Assembly: GCA_027919835.1 (NCBI GenBank)
Contig: JANVFP010000012.1
Location: forward strand, 930,001-994,000
Length of the DNA: 64,000 nucleotides
Source of the DNA: Lentinula raphanica
Taxonomy: Eukaryota; Basidiomycota; Agaricomycetes; Agaricales; Omphalotaceae
Direction: 5' to 3'
Part shown: one piece after another, positions 22,637 through 34,000 of the stretch
Numbering within the stretch: position 1 is the stretch's first letter
Layout of the letters: every line of letters begins with the position of its first letter
The notes under the pieces: model-generated
The model's database searches: none
What the model was told of the DNA's origin: nothing
What the model saw: only the letters and a program-made list of their open reading frames with translations
Translations under genes and position numbers: made by a program

Positions 22637-23158
22637 AGGACCCCCGAAAACCAACTGAGAGGCCTGATCCTCCAGAGGCAAAAATCGGGTAAAAATGACC
22701 AAAATTTTTTGAGATCCCTGTTGCAAAAGCGGGTAAAAAACCACCAGATTTCGGACGAAGCATGAGGTCGAAATCGGGTAAAATTGGACGGTCGTAGAAA
22801 GCCTGAGGCACCTAGCGGGTAAAAATTGACCTTGTCAGACTCGAACCAAGAACCCTACGCTCACGCCCACATCCAACAGCACAGAACCACTTCACCATGC
22901 GACATTTGTCCAGAATATAGCCAAACCTGCAATAGCATCAGTTCCTTGTCAAACAGTCGCGTAAAAATGCACAATATCAGCCCGTGAGAAAATTTTTCGG
23001 ACTTCTACCCTCCCTGAGGCAAAAATCGGGTAAAAATGGGGCCCCCCCGGATCCCTGGAGCAAAACCGGGTAAGAATGGCCAATTTTGGGCAAAAAAAAG
23101 ACCGGGTAAGAATGCCACCCTTGAGCATCAGGCCTCTGAGTGGGTTTTCGGGGGTCCT
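22637..23158. mobile_element. hAT-like MITE carrying a tRNA-like Pol III promoter
   Basis: Terminal inverted repeats start AGGACCCCCGAAAACC and extend about 32 bp with two mismatches. The element is flanked by an exact 8-bp target duplication GTAATCTC (22629-22636 and 23159-23166), as for hAT elements. About eight copies of a CGGGTAAAAATG-like motif (near 22686, 22730, 22775, 22816, 22958, 23027, 23067, 23103) resemble subterminal transposase-binding repeats. There is no coding frame of its own. Inserted in the last exon of FunK1 copy A; the mirrored site in arm C (37730-37737) is empty. Confidence 0.9.
22837..22897 (-). promoter_or_regulatory. tRNA-like internal A and B boxes inside the MITE
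   Basis: On the minus strand TGGTGAAGTGG (22887-22897) fits the Pol III A box and GGTTCGAGTCT (22837-22847) fits the B box with one mismatch; they are 39 nt apart, a normal tRNA or SINE spacing. A stable cloverleaf was not evident, so this looks like a tRNA-derived head and not a functional tRNA. Confidence 0.6.
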
Positions 23159-25465
23159 GTAATCTCTCATGAATGATCTCGTGGGTGACGGATCTCCGAT
23201 GACGGACATCACCTGCAAGGTCTGTTCGCCACTCTCGAACAGCGCTTTCACATTGGGAGCGCTCCTGAGGAAGCTCGCGGAAAACACACGCCCATTGTGT
23301 CACAAAGTAAAGTGAGGCGAAATCGTCGAGTGGAGAATGCAGGTGATTTTTGAGCATTTGATTGAACAACCAGTCAGACATGAATTCCGATGTGCCCTAC
23401 GCAACGCAACAATGGTCAGTTGATATGCAAATCCCATATGGATACAGATTGTTACAGTTTTGGTGCCCACATCTTCATCTTCGAAGTAGGTATCCCAATG
23501 GACGGCCATATCCCCATCAATGACGAAGCCATAACACTGGTCGCTGATGGGCCCGAATGTTTTGCACAAATTGAGGATTTCCTGCTGGATAGGATTGGGA
23601 TTTTCGATCCTGAATGGTTGAGTTGTTACCCGTTCATCGACCATCAAAACATTATCAATGCTGAGGTCGCAGTGTTGGTGATTCTTCTGACACATATCGT
23701 AGTATCCTTCAAACAAAGTCAGGATTGCAAAACCCCAAAGCGATATGCTTACCTATCAGAGCATGAAGAATTGCTCGAATCAGGGAAGGAAAATCTCGCG
23801 CACTGGCATTTAAGAGGGAATGTCCAGTGTAGGACATTATGTGACCTAGAAGAGACCGGCGGTGTGGTTCCTCAATTATAGGCTTCCCCAATACATGCCA
23901 CCGGTACTGCTCCAGATCATCAGAAGGAGGGGAGAGAAAGAGGTGGTTCGTGGTCGGGCTGCCAATGTCATGATATGCTTGAAAGGAGTATAGATGCTTC
24001 GGGACTCTAAACATATTGCTGCAATCACGTTGAAGGAAGTCAGATTCTATGGGGCCATATTCTGGGCCACGATCTGGCGTCCAGCACAGTTTCATAACGG
24101 CATTGTTGAAATCGCTGCGTTCGAGGGAATTAAGCTTTAAGGAGGGACAATGAATGAGAAGATTCGTGTCTTCAAGTTTGTGGCCTGACGCGCGCGCTGG
24201 ATTGACGGAATTCGGCACGAGCACGACCCCAACTGTGGATCAGGTCAGACAGAAAAGGACATATTGGGAGACAACTAGCCTTTATTCATATCTTCATTGT
24301 TACCCCTTTTTTGGGTCTTACTAGAACTGTTTCGAGTTGTATCTGAGCGATGTTGATCAACTTCGAGGCTGCGAGTCATGTTCGGAACCTCCTTTGCTGC
24401 TGCTGTTCCTATATTCTCGGGGATCCTTGAAGGAGAACGTCTGAGTCCCAAAGATTGAGTCGGGCCTGGTCGTTTCTGGGATTCACTGATGACTTTAAGG
24501 CAGAATACGCGAGACGAGCGACCCCGTACACAGAAAGTTTGATGCAAGACACGGTCAATATCGACGATGAATGGAGCAATGTTTCTAGCCTCAGTCTGTA
24601 ATGAAGGAAGGCAAACTTGCACATTGTTGCACCATGCAGTAAACCCAGCGTCGGCGCGAGTTCTCCAGGTGAAGATAGAAAAGAGTGATCGGATGAAACC
24701 TTCTTGACCAGCAACTTTGTCAAGATCCGATGATACAGAAGCGGTGCAACTTCCGCGATGGAAGACAAGGAATCTGAGGGCATGCTCTTTGTGATTGTAG
24801 CCGACAAGCAACGCAAATTGCCGCAACGGACTAGCGCCAAACAGACAGTAGGCATTAGTACCCGCTTGGAGGACTAACTCACGCCAATCGTTGTTTACCT
24901 CAAGCGGTATAGCCATCTGTGAGCCACCTTCATCCGGTAGACTCCAGAAAAGTTGGTCTGGCATCAAGTCTCCAACACCGACTATGCCCGCACCATGAGG
25001 TGTACATGATTCAAGGCCTTCAAGAGCATCCTTCATTGACTTGTCCCAGACGCAGAACTTGAGGTTCCGATAGAAAACTTCGCGATCTTTGGGCAATTGA
25101 GCCAAGCACATTCCGATACCCATATTCATCAATTCCACGATGCCTCGATAATCATCTCCTGCAGATGAGAGTAGGACTTCAGGTGATTGGGATACGAACT
25201 CCTGGCAAGCCACCTTGATATCTGACCCGAATTTGTCGATGTGGATGTTGTAGTTGTCCAGAGAGTCGACATCTCCTGGTGCGAGCGGTGAGGGATCTCG
25301 ATCCCTGGTCTTGGCTGAGAGCACCTTTGCAAGCTGGTCCGCAGTGAACTGCCAGACGTTCCCTTGAAGCTTGAATCGAATCTCGTCCCTCGAATCTTCC
25401 CAGAATTCAGTCTCGCTCGTATGTCTGGAGGAAGACTTATGATCAGAGACGGATGCGAACGACAT

Positions 25466-25868
25466 GGCAGTTTGAAGCAAGGGATGCAAGAATAGTTTTA
25501 CTATAAGCAAGGGTTAGGGTTTTCGACACACTCAAAACTTGAAGAATCAAGTCTTTTGAATCAGAGTCTGCCATCCGTCGGTAGCCTGGAGGTAATATGT
25601 GGAAGGTGACTTGGATATGTGGCCGAAATTAGTACATGTCGTGCAATGTCCGACTCCTTTGTCCTGGTAGGGGCAACATGTTGGTTATTAGTCTGGTCTC
25701 AACAGTGGTATATGTCATTGAAAATTGACAGTGATAGAGACTCGTTATAACAAGTACGAATGGATTCTGTTGAACGTTATGTAACATGAGTAAACACTTC
25801 GAATGGATAAGAAAAACTTCTATACGCACAGGCTGCTCGAAAACAGCATTCACACAACGCTCCTCAGC
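25466..25868. other. Upstream region of FunK1 copy A
   Basis: Carries the start-proximal flank shared with copies B and C (GGGTTAGGGTTxTCGACA about 50 bases upstream of the ATG). No other gene is seen. Confidence 0.5.
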
Positions 25869-25869
25869 C

Positions 25870-26285
25870 TCAAACCAAATCATACCCCTCTTTCCCTAGG
25901 GACCAATCCTCAAATTCACTATTCCCTCCTTGACATTTTCCAAATGGACAAGCTCCTTGGACCTTGACCCTCAATATCTTTCTTGCAGCCTCTGGTCCAC
26001 GTCTGTGGTACGCTACATGAAACCGGCAGTAAGCCCCAGCAACGTTAGCGTGTCTTTGATCCATGAACCAAAGAGATAGCAGAGTGCTGGAGTGCGTTGT
26101 ATACGCGTTGGCGCTTGTATTGGTAGACGTGGATCGGGTAAAGGTTTTCAAGCCTAACAAAAATGCTTGGAAGTTGGGACGTTGGACTGGTTGTTGGGTC
26201 AGAAGTTGTGTTAAGTAGCGTGATGTGAGAGGTATCCCATTTTATCTCTTCGATAAAGAGCATTCCGCGTAGCATCAGACGCATT
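25870..26285 (-). pseudogene. Pseudogene of mitochondrial ribosomal protein uL30m
   Basis: The DNA aligns with the intact gene at 28630-29121 (for example GAATGCGTC, ATCAAAGACACGCT, GGTCCAGAGGCTGCA-type matches and the peptide YHRRGPEAARKILRVK), but the frame is broken at several places. An insertion of about 8 bp follows the RILRVK codons, the conserved THYKITLQRSAIS segment is out of frame, and the start region has decayed. It lies beside FunK1 copy A just as the intact gene lies beside FunK1 copy B. Confidence 0.82.
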
Positions 26286-26698
26286 CGACAGCAGGCGGCG
26301 CGACGTTACTATCGTCGTACATAAAACAGTTGTGGGCGCTTATTTGACCGTCACTTACTTGGCTATCGTTGAAACATCGAAGGTTTTTATACTATCGATC
26401 GCTGATAGTATGCACATTGTACAGTACATAGCTGATTCCTATTGAATTCTTGCCATCAAGTATCTGAAAGTTCTTGTCCAGACAGGTTCGAAGAATCTTT
26501 CCTGAGAGAAGTGGGACAAGAATCATTTCTGTATCGGATTGCTCATTTGTAGTTTGGTTCATAAACCCCAACGGTTGAGTTGTGCTCGCTTCTGAGTTTG
26601 TCCGTTCGAAAGTCAACAGCAGGTGAAGTATTTTGAGAGTTAAACCTGTTGTAACGAAAAACATTACTCAGTCAAGTTACAGTCACTGTGTCAGACTT
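26286..26698. other. Spacer between mrpL33 pseudogene and FunK1 copy B
   Basis: A short minus-strand frame at 26392-26664 resembles no family. No RNA gene or repeat ends seen. Confidence 0.35.
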
Positions 26699-28157
26699 CT
26701 AAAATTTTGAACTTGATGATATAACAAGTTTGAGGAAAGCTAACAATGCTTCATCGGCAAGCCAACGAAATGATGCAGCATTTTGGCCGAATCCATCGAC
26801 ATATTCATCGAATCTGTTCCTCAACTTTCCAAGTAAAACATACCATTCCCTTAGAAATGGCTGTGCTTGCACTAGAAATGTTCCATATAGGTCAGTCTCC
26901 AAGTTCGCGGCACGAGTAATCCAGTTTGTGACGGTAATTCTTTCATCGATATTACCTGCAAGTTTTGTTTGCCACTCTTGAACAGCGCTTTCACATTGGG
27001 AGCGCTCCTCCTGTGGAAGCTCGCGGAAAACACACGCCCACTGTGTCACAAAGTAAAGTGAGTCGAAATCGTCGAGTGGAGAATGCATGTAATTTTTGAG
27101 CATTCGATTTAGCAACCAGTCAGACATGAATTCCGATGTGCCCTACACAATGATCGTCAATCGATGTTGTACGAATCCCATACATCGAATTCTTACCGAT
27201 CTGGTCCCTTCATGTTTGCCTTCGAAGTAGGCATTCCAATTGATAGCTATATCTCCATCAATGACAAAGCCACAACACTGATCCTTGATTCCTAACTCTT
27301 TGCATAGGTCGAGTATCTGCTGCTGAACCGAGTTAGGATTCGCGATCTCGAATGATTGAGTCGTGATCGTTTCATCGACCATGAGAATATTGCCGATGCT
27401 GAGGTCGCGGTGTTGGTAATTCTCCTGACACATATTGTAGTATCCTACAAGCAACGTCAGTAGTGCAAAAGCTCAAATCAACACGCTTACCACCGAGAGC
27501 ATGGGAAACCGCTCGAATCAGGGAAGGAGAGTTTTGTGCAGTCAGAAAGGAACGTCCAGCGAACGATATGATATGACCTGGAAGAGAACGGTGGTCTGGT
27601 TCGAGACGATTCGTGGTTGGGCTGTCAATGGCATGGTATGCTTGGGTAGAGTATAGGTGCTTCGGGACTCCAAACATATCGCTGCATTCACGAAGGAGGT
27701 CAGGTTCTATGAGTCTGTTTTTTGAGCCATGATCTGGCACCCAGCAGAGTCTCATAATGGCCTGATCAAAATCGCTTCGTTCGAGGGAATTGAGCTTCGA
27801 GGAGGGACAATGAATGAAAATCAATTCCACGATGCCTCGACAATCATCTCCTGCGGACGAGAGTAGAACTCCGAGTGTTCGTAACACAAACTTTTGGCAA
27901 GCCTCCTTGATTTCCGACCCAAATTGGTCGATGTGGAATTCGTGATTGTTCAGAAAGTCGACGTCTCCTGGTGCAAAAGGTAACACATCTCGATTGCTAG
28001 TCTTGGCCGAGAGCGCTTTTGCGAGCTGGTCCACAGTGAGCTGCCAGACTTGCCATTGAAGCTTGGTGGGAATGTCGTTCTTCAAAATATCCAGGAAGTC
28101 AATATCGTTCGTATGACTGGAGGAAGACTGATGGTCGGAGCCGGATGCGAACGACAT
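26699..28157 (-). CDS. FunK1 fungal-type protein kinase, copy B, internally deleted
   Basis: Exons 27491-28157, 27197-27444 and 26699-27142. The product starts MSFASGSDHQSSSSHTNDID, runs to DDCRGIVELI and then continues directly at FIHCPSSKLNSLERSDF. Copies A and C have about 290 more residues (and an intron) between these points, including the upstream kinase-domain part. The C-lobe is well kept: HRDLSIGNILMVDE with the canonical HRD, CCGFVIDGDIAI, SDWLLNRMLKN and LDDFDSLYFVTQWACVF. The deletion is in frame (near 27820), so a protein of about 450 residues can be made, but without the normal N-lobe it probably cannot bind ATP in the usual way. Tandem partner of the intact mrpL33. Confidence 0.8.
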
Positions 28158-28629
28158 GGTAGATTGAACTAAAGGTACAAGATTAGTTTCATAAGCGAGG
28201 GTTAGGGTTGTCGACACGATCGAAGTTTCAAGCTCAAGAGTGAAGTCTTGTCAAGTCCGCCCAATGAGAGTCTGCCATCGGTTGGTAACCGGGAGGAACG
28301 ATTGTGAAATTTTGCGCAAGATATAGAAGGTGACTTGGCTGAGGCTGTAATTAGTACATATACTGATCAATCGCGTTCGAAGTGTGCAATGTTTGACCAG
28401 GATAGGGGGTTGGTAGGAGCAACACTTTCTTCATTATTCTAGTCTTAAAAGTGGCGTACGACATCTTGCCATCGAGGTTTGGCATTGTAGAAAGTTTTTG
28501 TGACTTGTGAATTGCGAGCGAACTCAGGATCTGAAGTTTTGGAGAGAACATTACATACGCACAAGCCGTTCGAAGAGAGCATGCACATACATGAACGAGG
28601 CTCTTCAATGCCTCACCCTCAAAACAGCT
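28158..28629. other. Spacer between FunK1 copy B and mrpL33
   Basis: Homologous in part to the spacer at 25466-25868 next to copy A, supporting a tandem duplication of the two-gene unit. No gene recognised. Confidence 0.45.
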
Positions 28630-29121
28630 TCAAATTACACTCCTCTTTCCCTCAGGACCAACCCTAACATATCCTCTCTTCGCCCTTCTCTCCCTTCTCA
28701 TTTCCTCCTTCGACTTCACCATTCCCTCCTCGACATTTTCCACATGGACAAGCTCTTTGACCTTCAATATCTTCCCTGCAGCCTCTGGACCGTGTCGGTG
28801 GTACACCGTCTGAAATCGACGGTGAATACCAAGCGAGGTCAGCGTGTCTTTGATTCGTGAGCCGAGGGATATGGCGGAGCGTTGGAGAGTTATTTTGTAG
28901 TGCGTTGTGTTCGGGTTCGGGTTTGGGGTTGAATTGGTAGATGTGGATTGTGTAGAGGATTCCGGTGCTGATGAAAACATCTGGGACCTTGGGCTGGTCG
29001 TTGAGGAAGAAGGGCCATGATGCGTCAAACAGCGCGCTGAGAGAGGCAGTCCTATAGCTCTTCGTATAAGGGTATTCCGCGTAGCACTGGACGCATTCCA
29101 CAGCAGGCGACGCGAAGCCAT
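28630..29121 (-). CDS. MRPL33: Mitochondrial large-subunit ribosomal protein uL30m
   Basis: Single exon of 163 codons starting MASRRLLWNASSATRNTLI, a basic Ser/Arg-rich mitochondrial presequence. The core THYKITLQRSAISLGSRIKD followed by TLTSLGIHRRFQTVYHRHGP and AAGKILKVKELVHVENV is the uL30 fold that binds 23S-type rRNA in the mitoribosome. A basic tail (KEEMRRERRAKRGYVRVG) follows. An upstream in-frame ATG at 29139 is possible, but 29121 begins the better presequence. A decayed duplicate lies at 25870-26285. Confidence 0.88.
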   Translation of the reverse strand: MASRRLLWNASSATRNTLIRRAIGLPLSARCLTHHGPSSSTTSPRSQMFSSAPESSTQSTSTNSTPNPNPNTTHYKITLQRSAISLGSRIKDTLTSLGIHRRFQTVYHRHGPEAAGKILKVKELVHVENVEEGMVKSKEEMRRERRAKRGYVRVGPEGKRSVI

Positions 29122-29340
29122 CGTCGTAGAGGAAGACAATAATGCTCGGCGCTTATTCGATACCTAACGGTTAGCGCTCAAAAGGTACGTTCTACCTTCC
29201 TTATTCACCAGAGAATAAATCCTTCGTTGTGTGATACATATGTTTGTTTGATACATGATCAATGATTAAAGGAAACATATAATCAGCTAGACCTTGACTC
29301 TCACCTCCCCAAGGTCTGCATCACTCATCCTGGCGTCTCC

Positions 29341-30814
29341 TTACTTCCTATTACCCCTATTCCCCTGCATCGCAAGAATCTGTACAAGCCTGATGAAGAT
29401 ATTGATCATATCCAGCTCCAGCCCTATAGACTCATTGATCGCGTCTGCTTTCATCACGCCCTGTTCTGCAAGCCTAGCGTGGTGAAGAATCTTTTGCGTA
29501 CTGTTGAAGGACATAGATCAATTCGTGATCAAGGCATGGCGAGGTTTCCGGGAGAGGCTTACTCATACAGCACAAACCCTCCAAAAACGGCCAGTCCACC
29601 ATAGAGCGAGAGAGCTTCAGTGACCGCAAGACTTCGTACGCCAAGGGGAAGAGCCATGGGCGCAAGTGATGCCAACGCAACGACAGTAACACCGGCGAGG
29701 AGAGGTCCCCCAAGATTCAAGAACTTGTCGTTTCTACGAAACGGACGCAGGAATGTTGAGAATGATCGACCAGCCATCTACGCAATCGACAGACATCTTA
29801 CCTAGCAGTCGCACCCACATATGATAACGAGCCAACAATCCCGACTGTGTACAGAGCCGCGCGAGAGAGTATGGCTGGACTGAAAAGGAAGAGAGGGCTT
29901 AATGTTGCAGCTTGGCAGGCATTGAAACCCTAAGAGAAGGACAAAGATGAGAATGTCTTGGCAGGATATGAGTTCAAGTCAAGAGTCGCTCAATAACTTA
30001 CCAACCACAATAGATGTTTCTGGAATGTCTTCTCAGGAGGTGTATAATATGTCCCCATCATTGTCCCAATGCTTCCGACGAGACTGACTCCGAGTACGAG
30101 CCCTGTTGATGCATTGTTAGCCATAAACAACGTTATGCGGAAAAAAGGTCGTTGAACAATACGTACAAGGGTTAGCAGACATAATCCTAAACGCCAACCC
30201 CGACTTGAACATTGACCGGGCAGCTGATCAAACAGACAAGAAACGAAACACATCAGCCACCGATCTCGCAAGATAGTAATTTGAATGGCACGAACCTAAG
30301 GCTGTTAAAACAAGACCTCCACCAGTATATCTGAACGTGTCATGTAATAGTGCCTGTTCCCCAGTTGACAATCCATCTCTGGTCTCTCGGTTTAGAAAAC
30401 CATCAATGATGACCACCGCGCCAGCTACGCCTGCCTACATACACGACGGATAAACGAGGCATCACTGTGAGATTGAATTCGAACGTCCAGAGAACTGATA
30501 CGCACTGCAGTCAACGCCATTCTCTGCCATGTGATAGGCTGTCCTTGCTGAACAAGCGGGGCATTTTGCATATACGTCCTCCGAAATGATGAAGATGTCG
30601 ATGACTTGAGATTAGCGAAAAAGCTCGACTTGAGTGTGCTTTGGGACGTTCTGAAGTCGGGTTTGGCTTGGTGGCCGTTTACATTTGTACGGAATAGACT
30701 GAAAGCTCTTCGATGGAAGAGTTCAGATCCTTGTTGAGTGAGGAGTCGTAAAGAAGTTGTAGAAGACCTGTGAAGGCCTCGAGAGAGGAAAAGATTAGCA
30801 GGCAACCGCTGCAT
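29341..30814 (-). CDS. Mitochondrial Bax-inhibitor-1 family protein (GHITM/TMBIM5-like)
   Basis: Starts MQRLPANLFLSRGLHRSSTT, a mitochondrial targeting sequence, then a linker to MALTA. Spliced exons give AGVAGAVVIIDGFLNRETRD, TFRYTGGGLVLTALAARSMF, PWLVLGVSLVGSIGTMMGTY, FNACQAATLSPLFLFSPAIL, GIVGSLSYVGATAR, GGPLLAGVTVVALASLAPMA, LAVTEALSLYGGLAVFGGFV and the end LDMINIFIRLVQILAMQGN. Seven hydrophobic segments and the YDTQK-like turn (LYDTQKILHHA) match the BI-1/GHITM family. Human GHITM sits in the inner mitochondrial membrane and affects cristae and ion exchange; the fungal role is inferred. About seven exons. Lies between mrpL33 and DNA2. Confidence 0.85.
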
Positions 30815-31036
30815 GGTGTCGAAGTAGAGTATAGTTGGGAGGAAAGCGGAAAGTTGAACGAGCGCTTATGTACAGACCGAAAATCTGTTGCCGGTTTGAT
30901 TGCGTCATGAGAACGGCAAATGAAAGTTCGAGGACATTCGACCCCTATTCTAAGCTTTGGCATATTAGTACGCTTTGTATCTACTATAGGTTATCTAGTT
31001 ACATATCTACAGTAATCCAATCTAATATGCGCCTAA

Positions 31037-34000
31037 TCACCTCATACCATTGATCAAATCCTGCAATATCGGTCTGCCCTTCAACAACCCATCCTCACCC
31101 CCAATCCTCCGAATCTTCCTGTTCGTCTCCATCAACACCCCATTCTCAACATCATCCACCACATTCGTCCTCCGCTTCAAGCTATTGTGCTTGTTACCAC
31201 TCGTAGCAGCAGTTGGAGTGGACACGGTAACGACGTTATCAAACGCATCCGCATGAACGGCATCTGCACCGTGTGGAAGAGTTAAAATCCAGTCCTGGCT
31301 ATCCATGAGACTGAAGAACTCTTTCAACAACGGCGCGCCTTGCAGAGTTTTGCGAGAGCCGATAATGATGAGTTTGGATTTGGCGCGTGTGAAGGAAACG
31401 TTGATTCTGCGCCAGTCTTTCATCAACTCTCCGACCTGTCCGATGACATCCTCAGCCGTGAAGCTCCGTACGGGACAGACAAAACGAGTGGCTTACCTGG
31501 CTCGAATCATTTGACCGCACCAAAGAGACCACGATGCATTCTTTGTCTCGTCCTTGACTTTTGTCTGCTGTGAAGAATTCCAACCCTTGATGAGCCCCCA
31601 AATGCTGGCCAAGCAGTTTGATTTGCTGACGATACAGTGAAATGATGCCTATTTCCGTAGTCGGGACCCCGCTTTTGATCAGGGTCTCTGTGATCTGGTA
31701 TACTAGTTTTGCTTCTGTTTCGTTCTGAACTAGGTCTCCAACTCTTGAATCGCGGGCAGGTACAGGGTCTGTGTCGATAAAGACCGCCTTGCACCTATAC
31801 GGTCGTTCGTATCAGCACTTGTGAATATCCAACAAGAAACAGAATTGACGTGCTCACCTTTCCGACAAAATTCGTGTCAGCCAGCAGTCAGATTCTACAC
31901 ACGCAGGGTGACCGATGTGCAGAGAACGAAGGAAAGATTTATCCGGAATGTCCAACGAACGACGGGCTACGGCTTGAGACCCACATCGAAGACGATCGCT
32001 GTATATGAGTTTGTTTGAGAGCAACATGATATCTTCGTTCATACGATACTGATATGTGAGATCCACCACAGCATGAGGGTGCGCGTTCGATAGATGACGG
32101 AAGAGTGAGACGTCCAGACCACCCTTCCGAGCGTCTTTGTTGCGAACCTGAGGAAGGATATCGAATCACCACCGAGTATGACCATAAAACTCGTTCCGTC
32201 ACGTACCAAAGGAGGAAGCTGAAAATGATCACCGACGAGTACAAACTTCTCTGCGAACCGGAGAGGGCCAATACAGGTAGGTAGAGTGATCTGTGAAGCT
32301 TCATCGACGATACAGTAATCGAATTTTCTTCGGGAGAAGACGGCACTTATGATCATCATTAGTTTGCAGCCTTTCATGAACAGCAGTTACTTACTCTTCG
32401 ATAGACAGACAAGTTGTAGCTACGACTGGGGGAGACATGAGTTGATACTCCAACTGCTCGACCGTAGTAGCCCGCTTGCGATGATCCAAAGTGAACTGGC
32501 GAACATCGGGGTGCACCTATTGGTTGTCAGAACAAACGCACTCAAATCTACATCAGACTGCATACCTTGTCAATATTTCCCAGTCGAAGGATGCTAAATT
32601 CTGCATCCTTGAGTTTAGATAGGATCGTATCCACGGCAGAGTGAGTGTAAGACGTCAGTAGCACGGTTTTGTCCATTGCTACTAAAGCCTTGATCATAGC
32701 GGCAATAAGGGTTGTTTTACCAGTTCCAGGCATGCCTAGTATCAAAGCATAATCCTCCGCCCTAAGAACTTTGTCCACTGCTTGTCGTTGATTAGGGTTC
32801 AGGTTTGTGAGATGACACGCCGCGGAAGAAGGGAGGTCGATCGACAACGACTCGTCGAATTGCGGGCTATCGTTATCGACGATGAGTTCGACTTTGCGAG
32901 TATCCCCCCCAGCATAAAGGAGCTGAGCCAGGTTGTCCCGAATACGACTCATTCCTCCATGCATCTCGTCCTTGTCGATTCGAAAGATGATTTGTCGTCT
33001 AGCCGACGAACTTGGAGGTTCGAAAACAGCGAGACGAGAGTGAATGTGGTCTAAGGACAGGTCATGATCAACCCCAATCACGACGTCTGTCGGGGTCAGT
33101 TCGAGTATGAACCCACGGGCGAGAGCAAGCAAATGCGGCTCTACGGACACGGTGATGGCGTCGTTGACATCCAGGAATCCGTTCAGAAAGGAACCCATCG
33201 ACACACTGTTTGGGTCCCTCTTGAGCTTATACGTGTGTGTATGAATTTTATCTCTTGCTCCAGGACCTTTGATGGAAGCAGGCACGTAAGACGAGTCAAG
33301 AACCATAGATCCGAAGCAACGACCGTGGCGTTCACGTTCTGCTGCGCCCATCGTCCACAGCTCCTTGCGATATCGACCGACATCTTGTTCTTCCAAGGAG
33401 AGAAGATGTTCCCACTTTTTGAAGAACGCAGCTTGAGTTGCTGTAAGATGTGAAGTCTTCAAAGAATACGCATCTGCAATTGGAGAGACACGATCCTCCA
33501 CATCTTCAACAGCCTAAAAAGAACGACCGAGATGAAATTGCATCCACGAATTTAACGAGCGTAAGCTCACCTTCCTGTATAGCATGCATATGTCCAATGA
33601 ATAACATCGTTTGCAAGTACGCTCGTCGTCGATAGTGGGCGGGAGGAACGGCTCTGAAGAGTTCGTTTGTCGACGCATCGTGTACATCGCAAGTTCGTTC
33701 CTCCCGAGGATGAGACCTCGTAGCTCGTTTCGGCTCGCTGGAACTTGGACAACTTCCTCGCTCTGGGTGTAATACAATAAGCCTGAAGTAACATCAATGC
33801 CGTATCGCTCCTGAGCCAAAAGGGTATAAAGCATTGTCTGTGCACGATGTTCCATGCCTGAAGTTGCGCGTCCGGTCTTTACCTCCAGGGGTTTTGGCCC
33901 ACGGACAGGAGGTGGTTTTGAGAATGCTAACTGACCAGGAGCCACTTTATGGGTGATCGTAGTTTGTACGGTGGCATCGAGCTTTCCCTTGAGTCCATAC

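Larger units (their letters stand above)
22423..25465 (-). pseudogene. FunK1 fungal-type protein kinase, copy A, interrupted by a transposon
   Basis: FunK1 kinases are a basidiomycete-expanded family of unknown substrates. Exons 24280-25465, 23752-24232, 23456-23705 and from 23396 downward. The N-terminal part (FWEDSRDEIRFKLQG, FTADQLAKVLSAKT) and the kinase core HCDLSIDNVLM, CYGFVIDGDMAV, SDWLFNQMLKN and PLDDFASLYFVTQWACVF are family features. The catalytic HRD reads HCD. A 522-bp element at 22637-23158 interrupts the last exon after HERL; read-through would add about 50 foreign residues and stop at 22977. The original end (ANEYGAFLVQAQP to LESMV) survives at 22423-22636. The first intron appears to use a GC donor. 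Expression cannot be excluded, but the C-terminus is lost. Confidence 0.85.
21080..25530. repeat. Inverted segmental duplication, arm A
   Basis: Contains the 3' end of RIX7, tRNA-Gly copy 4 and FunK1 copy A, plus two transposons. It matches 35340-38750 in reverse orientation over its full length apart from the two insertions and small indels. Boundaries are approximate, estimated where similarity fades by eye. Confidence 0.85.

Noticed and set aside
24209..24223. GAATTCGGCACGAG, identical to a common EcoRI cDNA-library adapter
   Set aside because: It sits within sequence that aligns on both sides with arm C and lies at a normal exon start of FunK1-A, with no vector flank. Most likely a coincidence, though reads there could be inspected.
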